Source of the DNA: Zhengitettix transpicula | Lineage: Eukaryota > Arthropoda > Insecta > Orthoptera > Tetrigidae | Assembly (NCBI GenBank): GCA_037074705.1 | Contig: CM073590.1 | Coordinates: 137,969,600 to 138,033,599, forward strand | Direction: 5' to 3' | DNA length: 64,000 nt | In this document: piece by piece, positions 23,630-34,744 of the stretch | Numbering within the stretch: position 1 is the stretch's first letter | Layout of the letters: every line of letters begins with the position of its first letter | Notes under the pieces: generated by a model | Told to the model about the DNA's origin: nothing | The model's database searches: none | Seen by the model: the letters and a program-made list of their open reading frames with translations, nothing else | Made by a program: the position numbers and the translations under genes

Positions 23630-23775
23630 AATAAATAAACCTCAGCCAATTTTAAGTCAGAAAAAACGAACTTATGAATGATGAGGTCGCCAAAAAAGAG
23701 ACGAAACGTTGTTTAATACTAAATTAATAAATTTTATTTTCTGACTTAAATTTGTCTGATGTTTTTTATTTATAA
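23630..23775 (+). mobile_element. Penelope-like element termini, opposed arrangement
   Basis: 'AGCCAATTTTAAGTCAGAAA' at about 23645 and its inverted counterpart 'TTCTGACTTAAATTTGTC' at about 23738 flank a hammerhead-like core. Together they resemble two joined terminal repeats in opposite orientation. Confidence 0.5.
23676..23715 (+). ncRNA. Hammerhead-ribozyme-like motif
   Basis: Reads ATGATGAG, then GTCGC, a CAAAAAA loop, GAGAC, then GAAACGTTGTTT. Stem II is GTCGC/GAGAC with one mismatch. The core is CUGAUGA with its first C replaced by A, then an intact GAAA and a GUU cleavage-type triplet. The C change would be expected to abolish cleavage. Confidence 0.45.
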
Positions 23776-23879
23776 CAGTCTTTTCTCGGTTAATTAGACA
23801 CTGAAATGTTTGTTTTGATGTTGTAAAAAACGTTTCCACAGTCTGCTTATGAATATCAATAGTCAGCGAGATAATTAAA

Positions 23880-23985
23880 TAGTGAAATAACAGACCAAAT
23901 AAGTGCTAAGTAAATACGAGACAAAGTTTCTGCTGTATTTATTGCTTTCATCAGGTAATTCAAAAAACGCAAAAGCCGAAAGAAC
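23880..23985 (-). mobile_element. Penelope-like terminal fragment with hammerhead-like core
   Basis: The minus strand reads ACCTGATGAAAGC, a loop, then CAGCAGAAACTTTGTC (23928-23958), with intact CTGATGA and GAAAC segments but a short stem II. Confidence 0.45.
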
Positions 23986-23989
23986 GAAA

Positions 23990-24895
23990 TACCCCAAAAA
24001 TAGCGAACTCGAAACCACAGGTGAAACTAGAATTATAAATTAGAACGATTTGAAAGTGCTTAAATATGACTGCGTAATTATATATTATTATTATTAATCA
24101 CATTGTAATGACACCAAAACATCTTCATTATCGGTTATTGGGACACAGGTAAAAGAAAAACCGAATATCTATAAAAAATGGTGAACATTATTTTCACTTT
24201 ATTATTTAATTTTTACTGCTTTAAATTAAATCAAATAATTTCGTGTTATGTAATAAAAATATTTTTCTAAGTGTAGTTTTAATTACTTAATTGATCTTTT
24301 CATCATCTGTGATAGTTGTTACTAGAATTACTCAAATTGGAAACATCAAATGTTTCTAAGCCGTAAAATGCCTTTAGAAATACTCTAATATAGATAAACG
24401 AAACTGACACTCTCCTTTCTTTTTTTAAAAAGGCCCATTAAATTTTAGTCAGAGCAGTACGAGGTAAATTATAGTGATAAATATCGATTACGTTTCACAT
24501 TTTACGACATATTTTATTATGGCATTATTCACGCCAGAGAAAGGGAAATTGACGGCAACAGTCGCTGGTCTGCGATGATAATGGAAACGGCTTCAACCGC
24601 ATTCGTTTCACTGGCGTCGGCAGTATGGCTTCATAATGGAGTTTTACGCGATCCGACAATGCTTCACCAAGAGCACGCGGCAAGTGAAATAGCAGCGTTG
24701 GAGCTTTCAGATGGATGATTTGCGGCCAGCTGCTGCCTCTGAATCAGTAACACCGCTCAGAAAAAAAATACCGCGTGCATTACTACCGAAAAAATTAGTA
24801 TCTTCAGCGCACAGAACTGCTACTAATCTTTCGATATCAATCTTTAAATTAATTTATTTTGATTTTTAGTTTGTCACTTATAATTCTTTGGAACT
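23990..24895. other. AT-rich intronic DNA; GC-richer patch at 24530-24770
   Basis: The patch at 24530-24770 is richer in GC but carries no convincing reading frame or repeat match in this window. Confidence 0.4.
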
Positions 24896-24898
24896 ATT

Positions 24899-25146
24899 TC
24901 TGATATTATTGAAAGTATTAAATGATTAATCTTTCAAACGAGTATTTTCCTTTGAATGACCATCTAGCAAAAAAATAAACCAATGCTTTGCACTTGCGCC
25001 TATTAAAAATAAATAATGTTGGTATTTGCTCCAGCGCTGTTATAAAATCTTTAGTAATGTTAATATCATTGTTTATTGTTGAAGAGTTTGTAACAGACTC
25101 GTTGATTGATTGTTTTCTATTAAATTCGCGCCAGAAATTGGTAACA
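24899..25146 (+). repeat. Left arm of inverted repeat: 5' flank plus 5' LTR of gypsy element
   Basis: 24899-24981 (from 'CTGATATTATTGAAAGTATT') plus 24982-25146 (LTR from 'TGCAC.TGCGCCTATTAAA' to 'TTCGCGCCAGAAATTGG') matches the reverse complement of 26755-27050. Relative to the other two LTR copies about 46 bp are missing near 25117. Confidence 0.8.
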
Positions 25147-25149
25147 CAG

Positions 25150-26740
25150 CGTGGTTTTGGCTATCCAGGAATATTTCCTCGTCCCTTCAACGTTAAGGCT
25201 ATGGCACGATTCATGGGCATGGTCAATTTTTTGGATGGTTTATTAGTGGGTTTTCTGAGTGTGCGGAGCCGCTTAACATGCTTGGAGGAAAGGAGTTAAG
25301 TTTATCTGGAATAAACAACAACAAGTTGTTTGATCAACTGAAAAGTTTTCTAATTACTCCACCCGTATTAGCCATACCCGATTTCAATAAGGTGTTCATT
25401 CTTAAAATTGATTATTACTGACACGCCGTTGTGTTGCCATAGGAATTTTATGACGGCGTATGACTCACGAACTTTGACGAATGCCAAGCGTAAATACTGT
25501 GTAGGCGAGCTCGAGACTCTGGCAGTGTTATTTGGAGCGGTTCGCTCTTTATTTGGAGCACCGAGAATTCATATTGGAATGTGACAAACAGTAGTTAACT
25601 TACGTGTTAGGGGAGGGTCGTAGGATAGCACGTTTGCTGGATTGACATTACGGCTGTCCGCATTCAAGTTTGTGATGCGACCACATTAATTCGAAACAAA
25701 ATGCTGTGGCTGATGCTTTATCGCGCGTCGAAAGGTTTAGAAGTCCAGCGAGTCAGTCCAGTTGCTCTTCAGTTATTCGACGGATCTGCCACCGTTAGCT
25801 TGCATTGGTGAGGACCCATTGGCAGATCCCTGGCTTTGGAAGGCCATCACTAATATTTGATCGGGAGGGAAAATGTACCGGGTTATTCCTTAGCAGAAAA
25901 TTTGCTGTATGTGGTTCCCCCACAGGTTCAGCGATCAGCCGTACCTTGTCTGAGAGGCTGGTTCCAGTCGTTATTAATTTTTTTCATAATTCCCCATTTG
26001 GAGGACATCTGGGTTTTGACATAACAAGATCTAAGATATCAGGTTTTTTTTATTGGAGGGCATATAAGAGTGTACGTCCTGTGTGTACTGGATGTGCTAT
26101 GGCGAAATCTGCTTCTTCTACCAAGGTCGGTCAGTTGGCGTCGACTTTACCTTCTCTACCAATGGAAAAACTTTATGTAGACTATATCGGTCCACTTCCC
26201 GAGTCAGTTAGAGGCATTCTATGCTCTCGTTATTCTTGATGCATTTTCCAAATTTCAATAATAATATTCAAGCGGTGTGGAATGCTACCACTGAAACCAC
26301 CATACGGGTTCTTCGGGATAAGGACTTTTGGACTACCGAGGGTGATTGTTTCGGGCAATGTTAAGCATTTTACATCTCATTTGTTTGCGAAAGTCTGATT
26401 TTCGTTGGGAATAAAGCATGTCATGACTTCACCATATATGCCTAGAGCTAATCAGGCGGAGAGTAAATCGAAATCTCAAAGCAGCGTTGATACGTTATCA
26501 TCATACGAATCATAAACATGGGACAGTCATTTGTCAGAATTGTCATTAGCGTTCAATACGGCTAAACATGAAGGCACGAAGACGACAGCTTTCCAGGTGA
26601 TGTTTGGCTACGTCCCGAATAATCCGCTATCTAATTTTTGGAAATTATAGCGGACCGACCTCGCAGTTCCGACATGCGTGAGATTTGTGGACGGTCATTC
26701 GACAATCTCTCTCTGGCTCATGAGAAACAAACAGTTCCGT
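25150..26740 (+). pseudogene. Ty3/gypsy pol pseudogene: RT end, RNase H, integrase
   Basis: From the start: a reverse transcriptase C-terminal segment containing VKAMARFMGMVNFLDG (about 25190-25240). Then the connection containing ITPPVLAIPDFNKVFIL (about 25355-25405). Then RNase H pieces containing TLTNAKRKYCVGELETLAV (about 25470-25530) and AVADALSRV (about 25707). The integrase zinc finger follows with its H-H-C-C pattern (about 25980-26095, ending VRPVCTGCAMAK). The core begins MEKLYVDYIGPLPES (about 26163), with ILDAFSKF as the first catalytic aspartate motif; the second aspartate position reads VSGNVKHF (D to G); NQAES carries the glutamate. Stops and frameshifts break it at several points, so it is inactive. 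Confidence 0.85.
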
Positions 26741-26754
26741 TCAATAAAGACAAA

Positions 26755-27050
26755 ATTGCGCCAATTTGTGGCGCGAATTTAATAGTTTTATTTTGATATC
26801 CAGAAAAATGCCTGTATACATCTTTAACAAAAAAAAACAATCAATCAGACAGTCTCTTACAAACTCCTCAACATCGAACAATGATAATAACATTACTAAA
26901 GATCCTATAACAGCGCCGGAGCAACTACCACCATTATTTATTTTTAATAGGCGCAGGTGCAAACCATTGATTTATTCTTTTGCTAGATGGTCATTCAAAG
27001 GAAAATACTCGTTTGAAAGATTAATAATTTAATACTTTCAATAATATCAG
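26755..27050 (-). repeat. Right arm of inverted repeat: flank plus LTR inserted in integrase
   Basis: On the minus strand it carries the 5' flank block (27050 back to about 26963) and then the LTR (26962 back to about 26755). It interrupts pol between the integrase core and the GPY/F-like tail. Because genomic flank is included beyond the LTR start, it is better explained as an inverted duplication than as a solo LTR insertion. Confidence 0.8.
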
Positions 27051-27240
27051 AGTTGGAGATTTAGTAATTTTAAAGAACTACCCTATTAGCAAAGCTTGTA
27101 GCGGGACTGCTGATAAATTATCGATTCGATTTCTTGGTCCGTTCTAGCTCACAGAAATCTTCAACTCTGTTAATGTTACTCTGAAGCATGAGTCTCTAGG
27201 TTTTAAGGGACGGGTCAATGTGACTCAATTAAAAAAAAAT
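27051..27240 (+). pseudogene. Integrase C-terminal (GPY/F-type) remnant
   Basis: Reads VGDLVILKNYPISKACSG, then KLSIRFLGPF followed by a stop, then VTLKHESLGFKGRVNVTQLK, matching the segment after the integrase core of gypsy elements. It shows pol resumes directly after the inverted block. Confidence 0.75.
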
Positions 27241-27299
27241 CATAGACGGGATGATTGGATTTGGTGTGTAGTTGTGGTTTTTTTAACGAGGGGGGAGTT

Positions 27300-27510
27300 T
27301 GCACAGGCGGCTATTAAAATTAAATAATGTTGGTAGTTGCTCCGGCGCTTTTACAGAATCTTTGGTAACGATAATATTATAGTTTGTTGTTGAGGAGTTT
27401 GTAAAAGACTCATTTTTTCTTTTTTAAAGATGTATACATACTGTTTTCTGGATATCAAAATAAAAATTTGAAAAACTGAATCTATTAAATTCACGGCACA
27501 GCTTGTCTTA
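27300..27510 (+). repeat. 3' LTR of the gypsy element
   Basis: Starts TGCACAGGCGGC right after the polypurine tract and shares 'AATAATGTTGGTAGTTGCTC', 'GTTGAGGAGTTTGTAA' and 'CTATTAAATTC.CG' with the other two copies. It includes the 'AAAGATGTATACA...TGGATATCAAAATAAAA' part missing from the 5' copy. Confidence 0.78.
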
Positions 27511-28067
27511 AAAATCATCGGATTCGATTTTTGCTTTCGTGACCCACAGTGAAAAGTGATACAATGTTTTAAAAATATTCCACACGCCAGAGTTTTTTTA
27601 TTTGAACCTACTCTTATATTAGTGAACTAAAAACTGCTTCTTAATCATTTAATTAACATAAAATAGGTGATTAAGTGCAGCCCCATCTTTAAATTTGACC
27701 AATAAAAAATATATTTTTATGTGGAGAAAGTATTTATATTTATTCATTTACGACATTGTTATTTTAATGGTGTAGTTGAATGACGTTTGGAGGAAAACAA
27801 CCAGTTGGTATCGGCAAATGTACCAGTTGCTGAAACGCCGTAGCGAAGGAACCGTACCACCAGAATTATTTCCCGAGATGACTTTATATGACATTTAATT
27901 TTAACAATACTAATAATTTAGAACAAAAAATACAAAATCATTGAATATCAGAATTTTTCAAATAATTTTTAAATATTTATCAGTTGCAAAAAAATCAGTG
28001 GAAAATGCATGAGTAAATTTTTTAATCAAACCTTCAGCTAACATTAAGTTCAATCCTGAACTGAAAT
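27511..28067. other. AT-rich intronic DNA with one short open stretch
   Basis: At 27777-27899 a + frame stays open for about 40 codons (contains VWRKTTSWYRQMYQLLKRR) between two stops. It is not recognised and no splice context supports it. Confidence 0.35.
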
Positions 28068-28132
28068 GAAAAAAATACTACACTATATATATTATTATCC
28101 TTTTTGTTTGAATTGGCTATCTTTCTTATTCA
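28068..28132 (+). mobile_element. Penelope-like terminal block
   Basis: 'ATTATCCTTTTTGTTTGAAT' followed by 'TGGCTATCTTTCTTATTCAA' matches the outer end of the termini at 6742-6900 and 13875-14010. A second block in inverse orientation lies at 28903-28935. Confidence 0.4.
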
Positions 28133-28135
28133 ATC

Positions 28136-31100
28136 CTGAACTTCACAAATTTCAGATTAAACATTTATATTTTGTAGAGTACTTCTTAGACAGTTAAAAT
28201 GGGCCAGCTTAGTGCATAATATGAAGTACTTCTATTTTCATCTGTAATTGAGAATAGTTTAAGAATAAAAGTTATAAATTTAAAATGTAATTAAAATAAG
28301 TCATGTAACTGATATTGGTTACTCATTTCGCATTATTACTAAAAAATTACCTATAAATTAAGAACCTTGGATCACGACAGAATTCATTACACTCTTTTTC
28401 CATTAAAAACAGTGAAATTTTTATATTTACCTTTTTACCAAAATACACATACTCCAACGTTTTAATATTTTATTTTATTTATAATTACAGTCGTTTGATA
28501 CTCTTATGTCCAGTAATTTATTTTTTTAAAGCCGTTAATCAACTAACGTCATTTAAAGACACAATTCGATACGACGAGGTATGAGAACTCTTCTATCTCA
28601 AGGAATGTGGGCGCTTATTAGATCTGTCTTTAATGAAATTGTTCTTTGGAATTCTAAGACTTTTGCAATATATCAGGATACCGACTTTTTGCTGATATAT
28701 CCTCCTCCGACTAGTTAGTCTAGATGCTGGTGGACCGGATGGTTAACCAATTCGCCTCCGGTATATTTACAGTTACGTTATTCAATGTCGTCAACACGTT
28801 CTTCCGTCGACACACAATATCTCCATGATATATAACATGAGATAATTAATCATTATTAACAAACTCAGTAATATTCACTAGTATTACACATAATAAATAT
28901 AATGAATAAGAAATATAGCCAATTTTTTCATAATAAATATAAATTAAAAACCACAACAAAACTGTATCATAATGTGTTCATCAACAAAACACTTCTTTTT
29001 ATGACGTCACCTGATTTTCTACAGCATCTGAATAATTGAATTTCTTGTGTAAATATGATACTATAATATATGATATTAGATTGTACCTACGTTTAAATGC
29101 TCCATACACTCATATACAACATCATAATGTACAGATTTACTGGTATGATTGTGTGATATTACATCTGGAACCAACGTCTCTCCTCATTGTTAATTGTATT
29201 GCTACCCCAAATTATACTTAAAATATGTCGCAACTATATAGAATTTCATCTACCTCTTGAAATATAACAGTCCTTAAACTTAAAGGGTTACTAGCTTAAT
29301 TCGCGATCACAAAAATATTACTGTCAGATGCATCATTCTCCGGCCAAAGATAACAACAACTAACATTTGGTCAAAGATAACAACCAAGGATATTTTCATA
29401 AAACAAAGTTTCTTTTAATACGCGGTCGTAATTACGATTTGACTCAGAGAAATAAAAGTACATAAACGAGATTCCGAACGGCATGTCTCAAAAGGACACT
29501 TTGGACATATTTGAAGCCTTTTTCCGCCTAGAGTTCAATTGAAAAAGACATCGAACCTAATATAAAGTAGTCGATGTTTCTGTAAGGCAACGCAAACGAA
29601 ATGGCAATTTGGAGACGACGTACAACTCCTTCCGTCTAATGCATTATAAAATTAATATGCTTAATTGGAAGATAAAGTCGTATAAGCCATGACCGTAATA
29701 ATGTCATGATAGTACGCTTCCGTCAATTGGCGTGGTCTCAGACCATACCCAATTATTTACTTTTTTTCGTTATTGTTATGTTCTGTAATGAGTATAATAT
29801 AAATTTCGATAACTTATATAGTACCACTGTGATGACGTCATAGGAATAAAAAATGTTTTACATACGAATTCCAAGACAGGAAGATTGTTCGAGAATAATT
29901 ATTATGCTCAATGGTGACCTTGAGACACTCTATGATGCCCACCACAGAACATCGATGGAAATAAAATTCTCTCAGTTGGAAAATTCAAATTATATTTTAA
30001 CAAAAACGTAACGTAGTTACCATGTGCATATTTACTGACAACATGGCTTGGTACAGTTGGATGTTTATCTGCATCACTATTTACACGTCCTTGTGTAGTT
30101 TGGCTTTGAATGGTCAGTGAAAGCGGAATGGAGTTTTTTTCCAACTCACGCCTTCGGTTCCTGATGCCACCTCTCACGTTGGAAGCTAATGGGCTATTTT
30201 TCTGTCTGACGATGTTATGTTTCATGTCTCACGTCTTGGGTTAGAAAGTCCGTACCCCGCCTGCGGCTAGGCTGTCCGCCTCTCTTCCCGTATGAGGCTG
30301 TAAAATCCTCCAAGGGTAAGCGTCACTCAGGGAAATCCTGTCTTTAGAGCAGAACTATTTCCGCGTTTCCCATCGGCTGACTCAGCCGGCTGAACGTTTG
30401 CGACGTTTATGAACCCAAAAATTCATAATCTGGCGAAATTCCCCAGCTTTACGCAATCTTTATACCACGTAATTTTCATGAACCCTAACTAAACATTCTT
30501 TGTTTCTAAAATATATTAAATTTATTTATAAATAGCTGAGTGGCCGTCGTTGCTCGGGTATTTGTTTAAATTAGCCCGACGAAGGAATTAATTCGACTCT
30601 AACCTGTTGGTAAACATTTCATTTAACCAGCATCATTAGTTCCAGTGTTCTCATTTTACAACACGTTGAAAATAATTTATATTAAAATAATTTATGTGTT
30701 CATGCAGATTATTATTAATGTATTTTGAAACGGTTATCATCCCAAAAAGGACTTTAAAACGAATTTCAAACCACGCTCTACCCACAAAAACGAAAAGAAA
30801 AACTTGTAATAAAAATGGCATGTTATATTAATGAAGAATCTGGCCTCCATTGTTTCATTTATTCGTTATCAAACTCTCGGAAATTGGGACAGCATTGTAC
30901 TTCATTACATATATATTTAATATTTTAATATTCAATTTAGTCCTTATACATCTAAACGATGTTACACAGTTTGGAATGAATGAGGTTAATTTTCCTGATC
31001 CTCCTCAACAATGTTTTGACAAATATCTGTCATCTTTGTAGTAATTTGAATAATTATTATTCACATTTAATAATGCTCAGGTTTAATTTTTAAATTTCGG

Positions 31101-32477
31101 TGATACAACACACACTCTAATGGCCTCTAACAGTATTAGTATCCAGAGAGACGAAATATATGGATATATATGTTACAGACTGATTCATTGCCGTGAAATT
31201 CGAAACCTACGAAAAATTGCGTAGTCTTTTCCGCGTACTACGTCATTGCTAATGTTTTGCCAATATGAATATATAGTAGCGAGACTATAGAATTAAATTA
31301 CCATTTGTTCTTTTCCAAGCGAGTAGTTTTATTGCTTTGCCATGGAGTGAAATGAGAGACTAAAGGCACTGGAAGTGAATTGAAATTACATCGTTGCATA
31401 TTTCTCCAGGAGAGCAGTTGCGTGAGCGCGAAGATAAATTGACGTAGATGCTTCGCATTTTAATTTTTTTAAGGTACGGGAGAGGATCCGCAGGTCTCTG
31501 GAATATATAACACACGCACTTTGAGCATTTTCAATTTCTCAAGATTTCATAATAACTATTTTGATTTAACAAGATTGCAGTGTAATCCTGTATGTTACGC
31601 CAATAAATAGTCGCAAAATTCCAATATTAAGAGTTATATTTTGATAGCATAAAAAACAACGAATATTTAAATAATTTGGCATTTATTAATCCTTTTGAAA
31701 TAATTTTATGAAAATTATTGGGAAAAAGTATTGTTGTTCACGACGTTACTTTATTCTTACCAATAATTAGTTATAATTACTTATGGTAGAATTGAATGTA
31801 GTTTATTTGGAGGAGACGACATTATGTCTCCGATTTACTAACAAACAGTTCTAAAATATTAAGATTCCTAATTACACCACGAATTATTGAATTCGGTTCT
31901 AGTTGGACGTTCTTTAGCAAAGTTTCTGAAAACGTTTATAGAGATTTTAATTGTCTATGAGGTAAATGAGAAATTAATGAATGATTTTTCAGATAAAAAA
32001 TGATCTATTAAAGAAATTCTGATGCGAATCTCCCGAACATTTCTAAATTTCATGTGCAGAGGAAATGTATTAAAGTTATGCCTCATAATCAATATGATTA
32101 TACTGATTTACACAAGACAGTCAAGTGTGAATTGTCGTCGAAGATCTACGGTTATCTAAGTTTTCACAGATATAATAATAACATTTATTAAACAAAGCAG
32201 AAGTTGCGCTATTTATAAATGTGTACGTGTCGGAACGCACCATTTTCTACTAGCAGCTGCTGCTTCATAGTTTTATGAACGCACAGACGCACACATAATA
32301 AAGTAAAAATATATATCGGGAAATTAATATTATAGAATAATTTATTTTTATGTCACTTAAAATAAAGACAAATCGTATCTCAAAGCCTATCATTAAAAAC
32401 AAAAATATGACGTCACTGTACAGGAAAGAACAATATACTATAGTCAAAGTTCGAAATCAGTAATAAGATAACTTGTC
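28136..32477. other. AT-rich intronic DNA, little recognised
   Basis: Holds an inverse Penelope-like end block at 28903-28935. A GC-richer stretch at 30040-30440 has no recognised element; a 105-codon minus-strand frame there (29908-30225) has no recognisable domain. Otherwise nothing seen. Confidence 0.4.
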
Positions 32478-32491
32478 TACAAAAGATAATT
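32478..32491. repeat. Target-site duplication, left copy
   Basis: TACAAAAGATAATT here is repeated exactly at 33040-33053 around the minus-strand SINE-like copy. Confidence 0.9.
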
Positions 32492-33039
32492 TTTTTTAGG
32501 GCAACAGGCTACATGAGGGTAATCCACGTTGGGCAACTCAACTCCCCTTTAATAGCATAGGAAAGGGATTTGAAAGGGGGGATGCGAAAGGGTAGAGGAA
32601 GGTAGCCAAGGGTTAACTAGGGCCCCTGGGCTATAGTTTAAGGATCCTACCCGGCATTCACCTAAAAGTAATGCAGGACAAACCCTAGAAAAACCTGCAT
32701 CAGGTAGGTCGGGCATTTGGTACTTGTCCCACGCCCTTCCGATGGTGGGAGAGGGGTTTGCTGTGGGGTCGCAGCTTACCCCTCACCATGCCTTGACCAG
32801 TCTAGTAGGCAGCTGCCCGACTATTCCAATAGGAATAGCGGACAATTCTTACCGTATGCCCAAGGTCTGCGACCCCGGAACATACACCTCTCAAAACAGA
32901 CCGAGGTGCCTCGGCATGTGGGAACCTTAGTTCAAAAAAACCAGTGAGTTGTGGAGGCATCCCCAAAGGTAGCCCCCGCCAGAGCTCTCTGGGAAGGTTT
33001 CCCTGCGAGAGAATCCTCTCGCAGGTCTCTTTTCCTTCT
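32492..33039 (-). mobile_element. SINE-like family, full-length copy with target-site duplication
   Basis: About 548 bp. On the minus strand it starts with about 15 purine-rich bases, then the hairpin (arms CCTGCGAGAG / CTCTCGCAGG, 33002-33025), all internal blocks, and the 3' end with an A-tail seen as a T-run at 32491-32497. Exact 14 bp duplications on both sides make this the best-defined copy. Confidence 0.92.
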
Positions 33040-33053
33040 TACAAAAGATAATT
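33040..33053. repeat. Target-site duplication, right copy
   Basis: Exact match to 32478-32491. Confidence 0.9.
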
Positions 33054-33066
33054 AAATTCCAAGTAG

Positions 33067-33420
33067 TTGTCCGCTATTCCTATTGGAATAGTCGGCCAGC
33101 TGCCTCCTCAACAGGCAAAGGCATGGCGACGGGTAAGCTGCGTCCCTACAGCAAACTCCTCTCCCGTCATCGGAAGGGCGTGGGACAAGTACCAAATGCC
33201 CGACCTACCCGATGCAGGTTTTTATAGGGTTTGTCCTACATTACTTTTAGGCGAATGCCGGGTAGGATCCTTAAAATATAGCCCGGGGGCCCTAGGAACC
33301 CTTGGCTACCTTCCTCTACCCTTCCGCATCCCTCCTTTCTAATCCCTTTCCTATCCTATAAGAGGGGAGTTGCCACTATGTGGATTACCCTATACATAGC
33401 CTATCTACACCCCCCCACCC
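33067..33420 (+). mobile_element. SINE-like family, 5'-truncated, alternative 3' end
   Basis: Starts at 'GTTGTCCGCTATTCCTATTG' and ends 'ACATAGCCTATCTACACCC' plus a C-rich run. It is head to head with the previous copy, separated by under 30 bp. Confidence 0.85.
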
Positions 33421-33596
33421 CCCCTATTCAACAACTCAAACTACTATTCCAACTGCAGCCTATGAAAATAATCAAAAGACTGCGTTAGTCAAAATGTGTT
33501 TCGTGCTTTATATCCTATCGTTTAAGTACTTATACGACTCCCTCAGTCAGTAAGATGCTGCTTCGTTGCTCTTGCAACGATGAATAACTTTAATCA

Positions 33597-34140
33597 TAAG
33601 AAATTTAGCCAAATACAGACAAAAGAAGTGATAAAAAATACCACACAACGATTCTGTAAGCCTGGTTCCTTTTTCAGGTGGATTTTGTTAAATCTATTGT
33701 CCATTATTTTATTAGTAATATTTAAATGATAGTTACTCGTTCCCAATCACCACCAATCCAATGTTTTTCTCGTACTCCCTTATGACAAATTTATACATCA
33801 CAAATTCACCCAAAATGTTTAAAGAATATCAAATATCCATTATCTACTAATCTATTAATACTCTTTCCTGCTCGATTAAAAAACCACAAGGACCCACTTG
33901 ACAACTACAGCAAACATAATGTAGGTTACAAAATCTCTTGCTCTTATTGTAATTCCTGCTACATAGGCAAAACGTAGCCTCCAAATATATCATAAATTCG
34001 AATCACTCATTTGATTTGAAAAATGATAAGATTTTATACATTGACACTAGGTACAATTCCAGAAGTATATCAGAGATGCTTCACGTTCTTTTGCCTGTAT
34101 TTGACTATCTTTCTTATATTTAATTTTCAATCAGACGTAA
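33597..34140 (+). mobile_element. Small Penelope-like element remnant with both ends
   Basis: The left end carries 'TTAGCCAAATACAGACAAAA', then an inverted hammerhead-like core (33650-33679). The right end carries the inverse block 'TGACTATCTTTCTTAT' at about 34105-34122. Between them lies a GIY-YIG remnant. A short element with a terminus at each end in opposite orientation fits the variable terminal-repeat layout known for Penelope-like elements. Confidence 0.55.
33885..33974 (+). pseudogene. GIY-YIG endonuclease remnant of a Penelope-like element
   Basis: The + frame reads HKDPLDNYSKHNVGYKIS, then CSYCNSCYIGKT before a stop at 33975. The G-Y-K-I-x-C-x-x-C-x-x-C-Y-I-G-K-T pattern is the start of the GIY-YIG domain with the cysteine pair typical of Penelope-like elements. 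Only about 30 residues survive. Confidence 0.7.
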
Positions 34141-34144
34141 AGTT

Positions 34145-34744
34145 TTTATTTGAATAATTTAATCGTTGGTACCAGATGACTAGGTAAACCAAAGTTAAAA
34201 ATGACTTGTCTCGGTAAAATTATGTTTTTCAAAAAGAGTTCTCTCACCCAAACTGAGTAATAATTTTATTTAGCAAAAATTAATATATAATAATCAATAA
34301 TCAATAAATTTTTACATTCAGCAATATATAAATTAATATATAAATACAATTAAAACAGGCAATAATGAATAGAACACAATTATTAATCAGTCACAACGAT
34401 TAGAAATTTATGTAAAACCAATTTATCAAACATAATTCTCTTAAAATTTTCCCTAAATATTTTTATATTGCACAGTTATAAATATTTACGTAATTTGTTG
34501 TAAGTCATAACTGCCTTAAGGAAAATAGAGTTTTGGCTTTTTATATTTCTCAAATTTGCCAATACAACATCATAAGTTGTGATAAACGTTCCTGCGTTTT
34601 GAATAATTGCAGTAAATAATTGATAACCAGTCAATCAATTATAGACGAAAACTAATTGAGAGATTTTTTATACTGACAAAATGGGAATTATTGTAAAAAA
34701 CACTAATGATAGGTTTTTAAATGAAAGCTTAATTTAATTTTACA
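34145..34744. other. AT-rich intronic DNA, nothing recognised
   Basis: No recognised feature. Confidence 0.45.

Larger units (their letters stand above)
24982..27510 (+). mobile_element. Ty3/gypsy LTR retrotransposon, deleted and rearranged
   Basis: Order: 5' LTR (24982-25146), pol from late reverse transcriptase to the integrase C-terminus, polypurine tract GAGGGGGGAG (27288-27297), 3' LTR (27300-27510, from 'TGCACAGGCGGCTATTAAA'). Gag, protease and most of the reverse transcriptase are absent because the 5' LTR is joined almost directly to the reverse transcriptase end. A roughly 295 bp inverted block splits the integrase. Confidence 0.82.

Noticed and set aside
24530..24770. GC-richer patch as an exon of the host gene
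   Set aside because: No reading frame with splice sites in phase 1 and no Ig-like residues.
26755..27050. Simple solo-LTR insertion into integrase
   Set aside because: The block extends past the LTR start into flank shared with 24899-24981, so an inverted duplication explains it better.
29908..30225. 105-codon minus-strand frame
   Set aside because: No domain, repeat partner or codon signal to support a gene.
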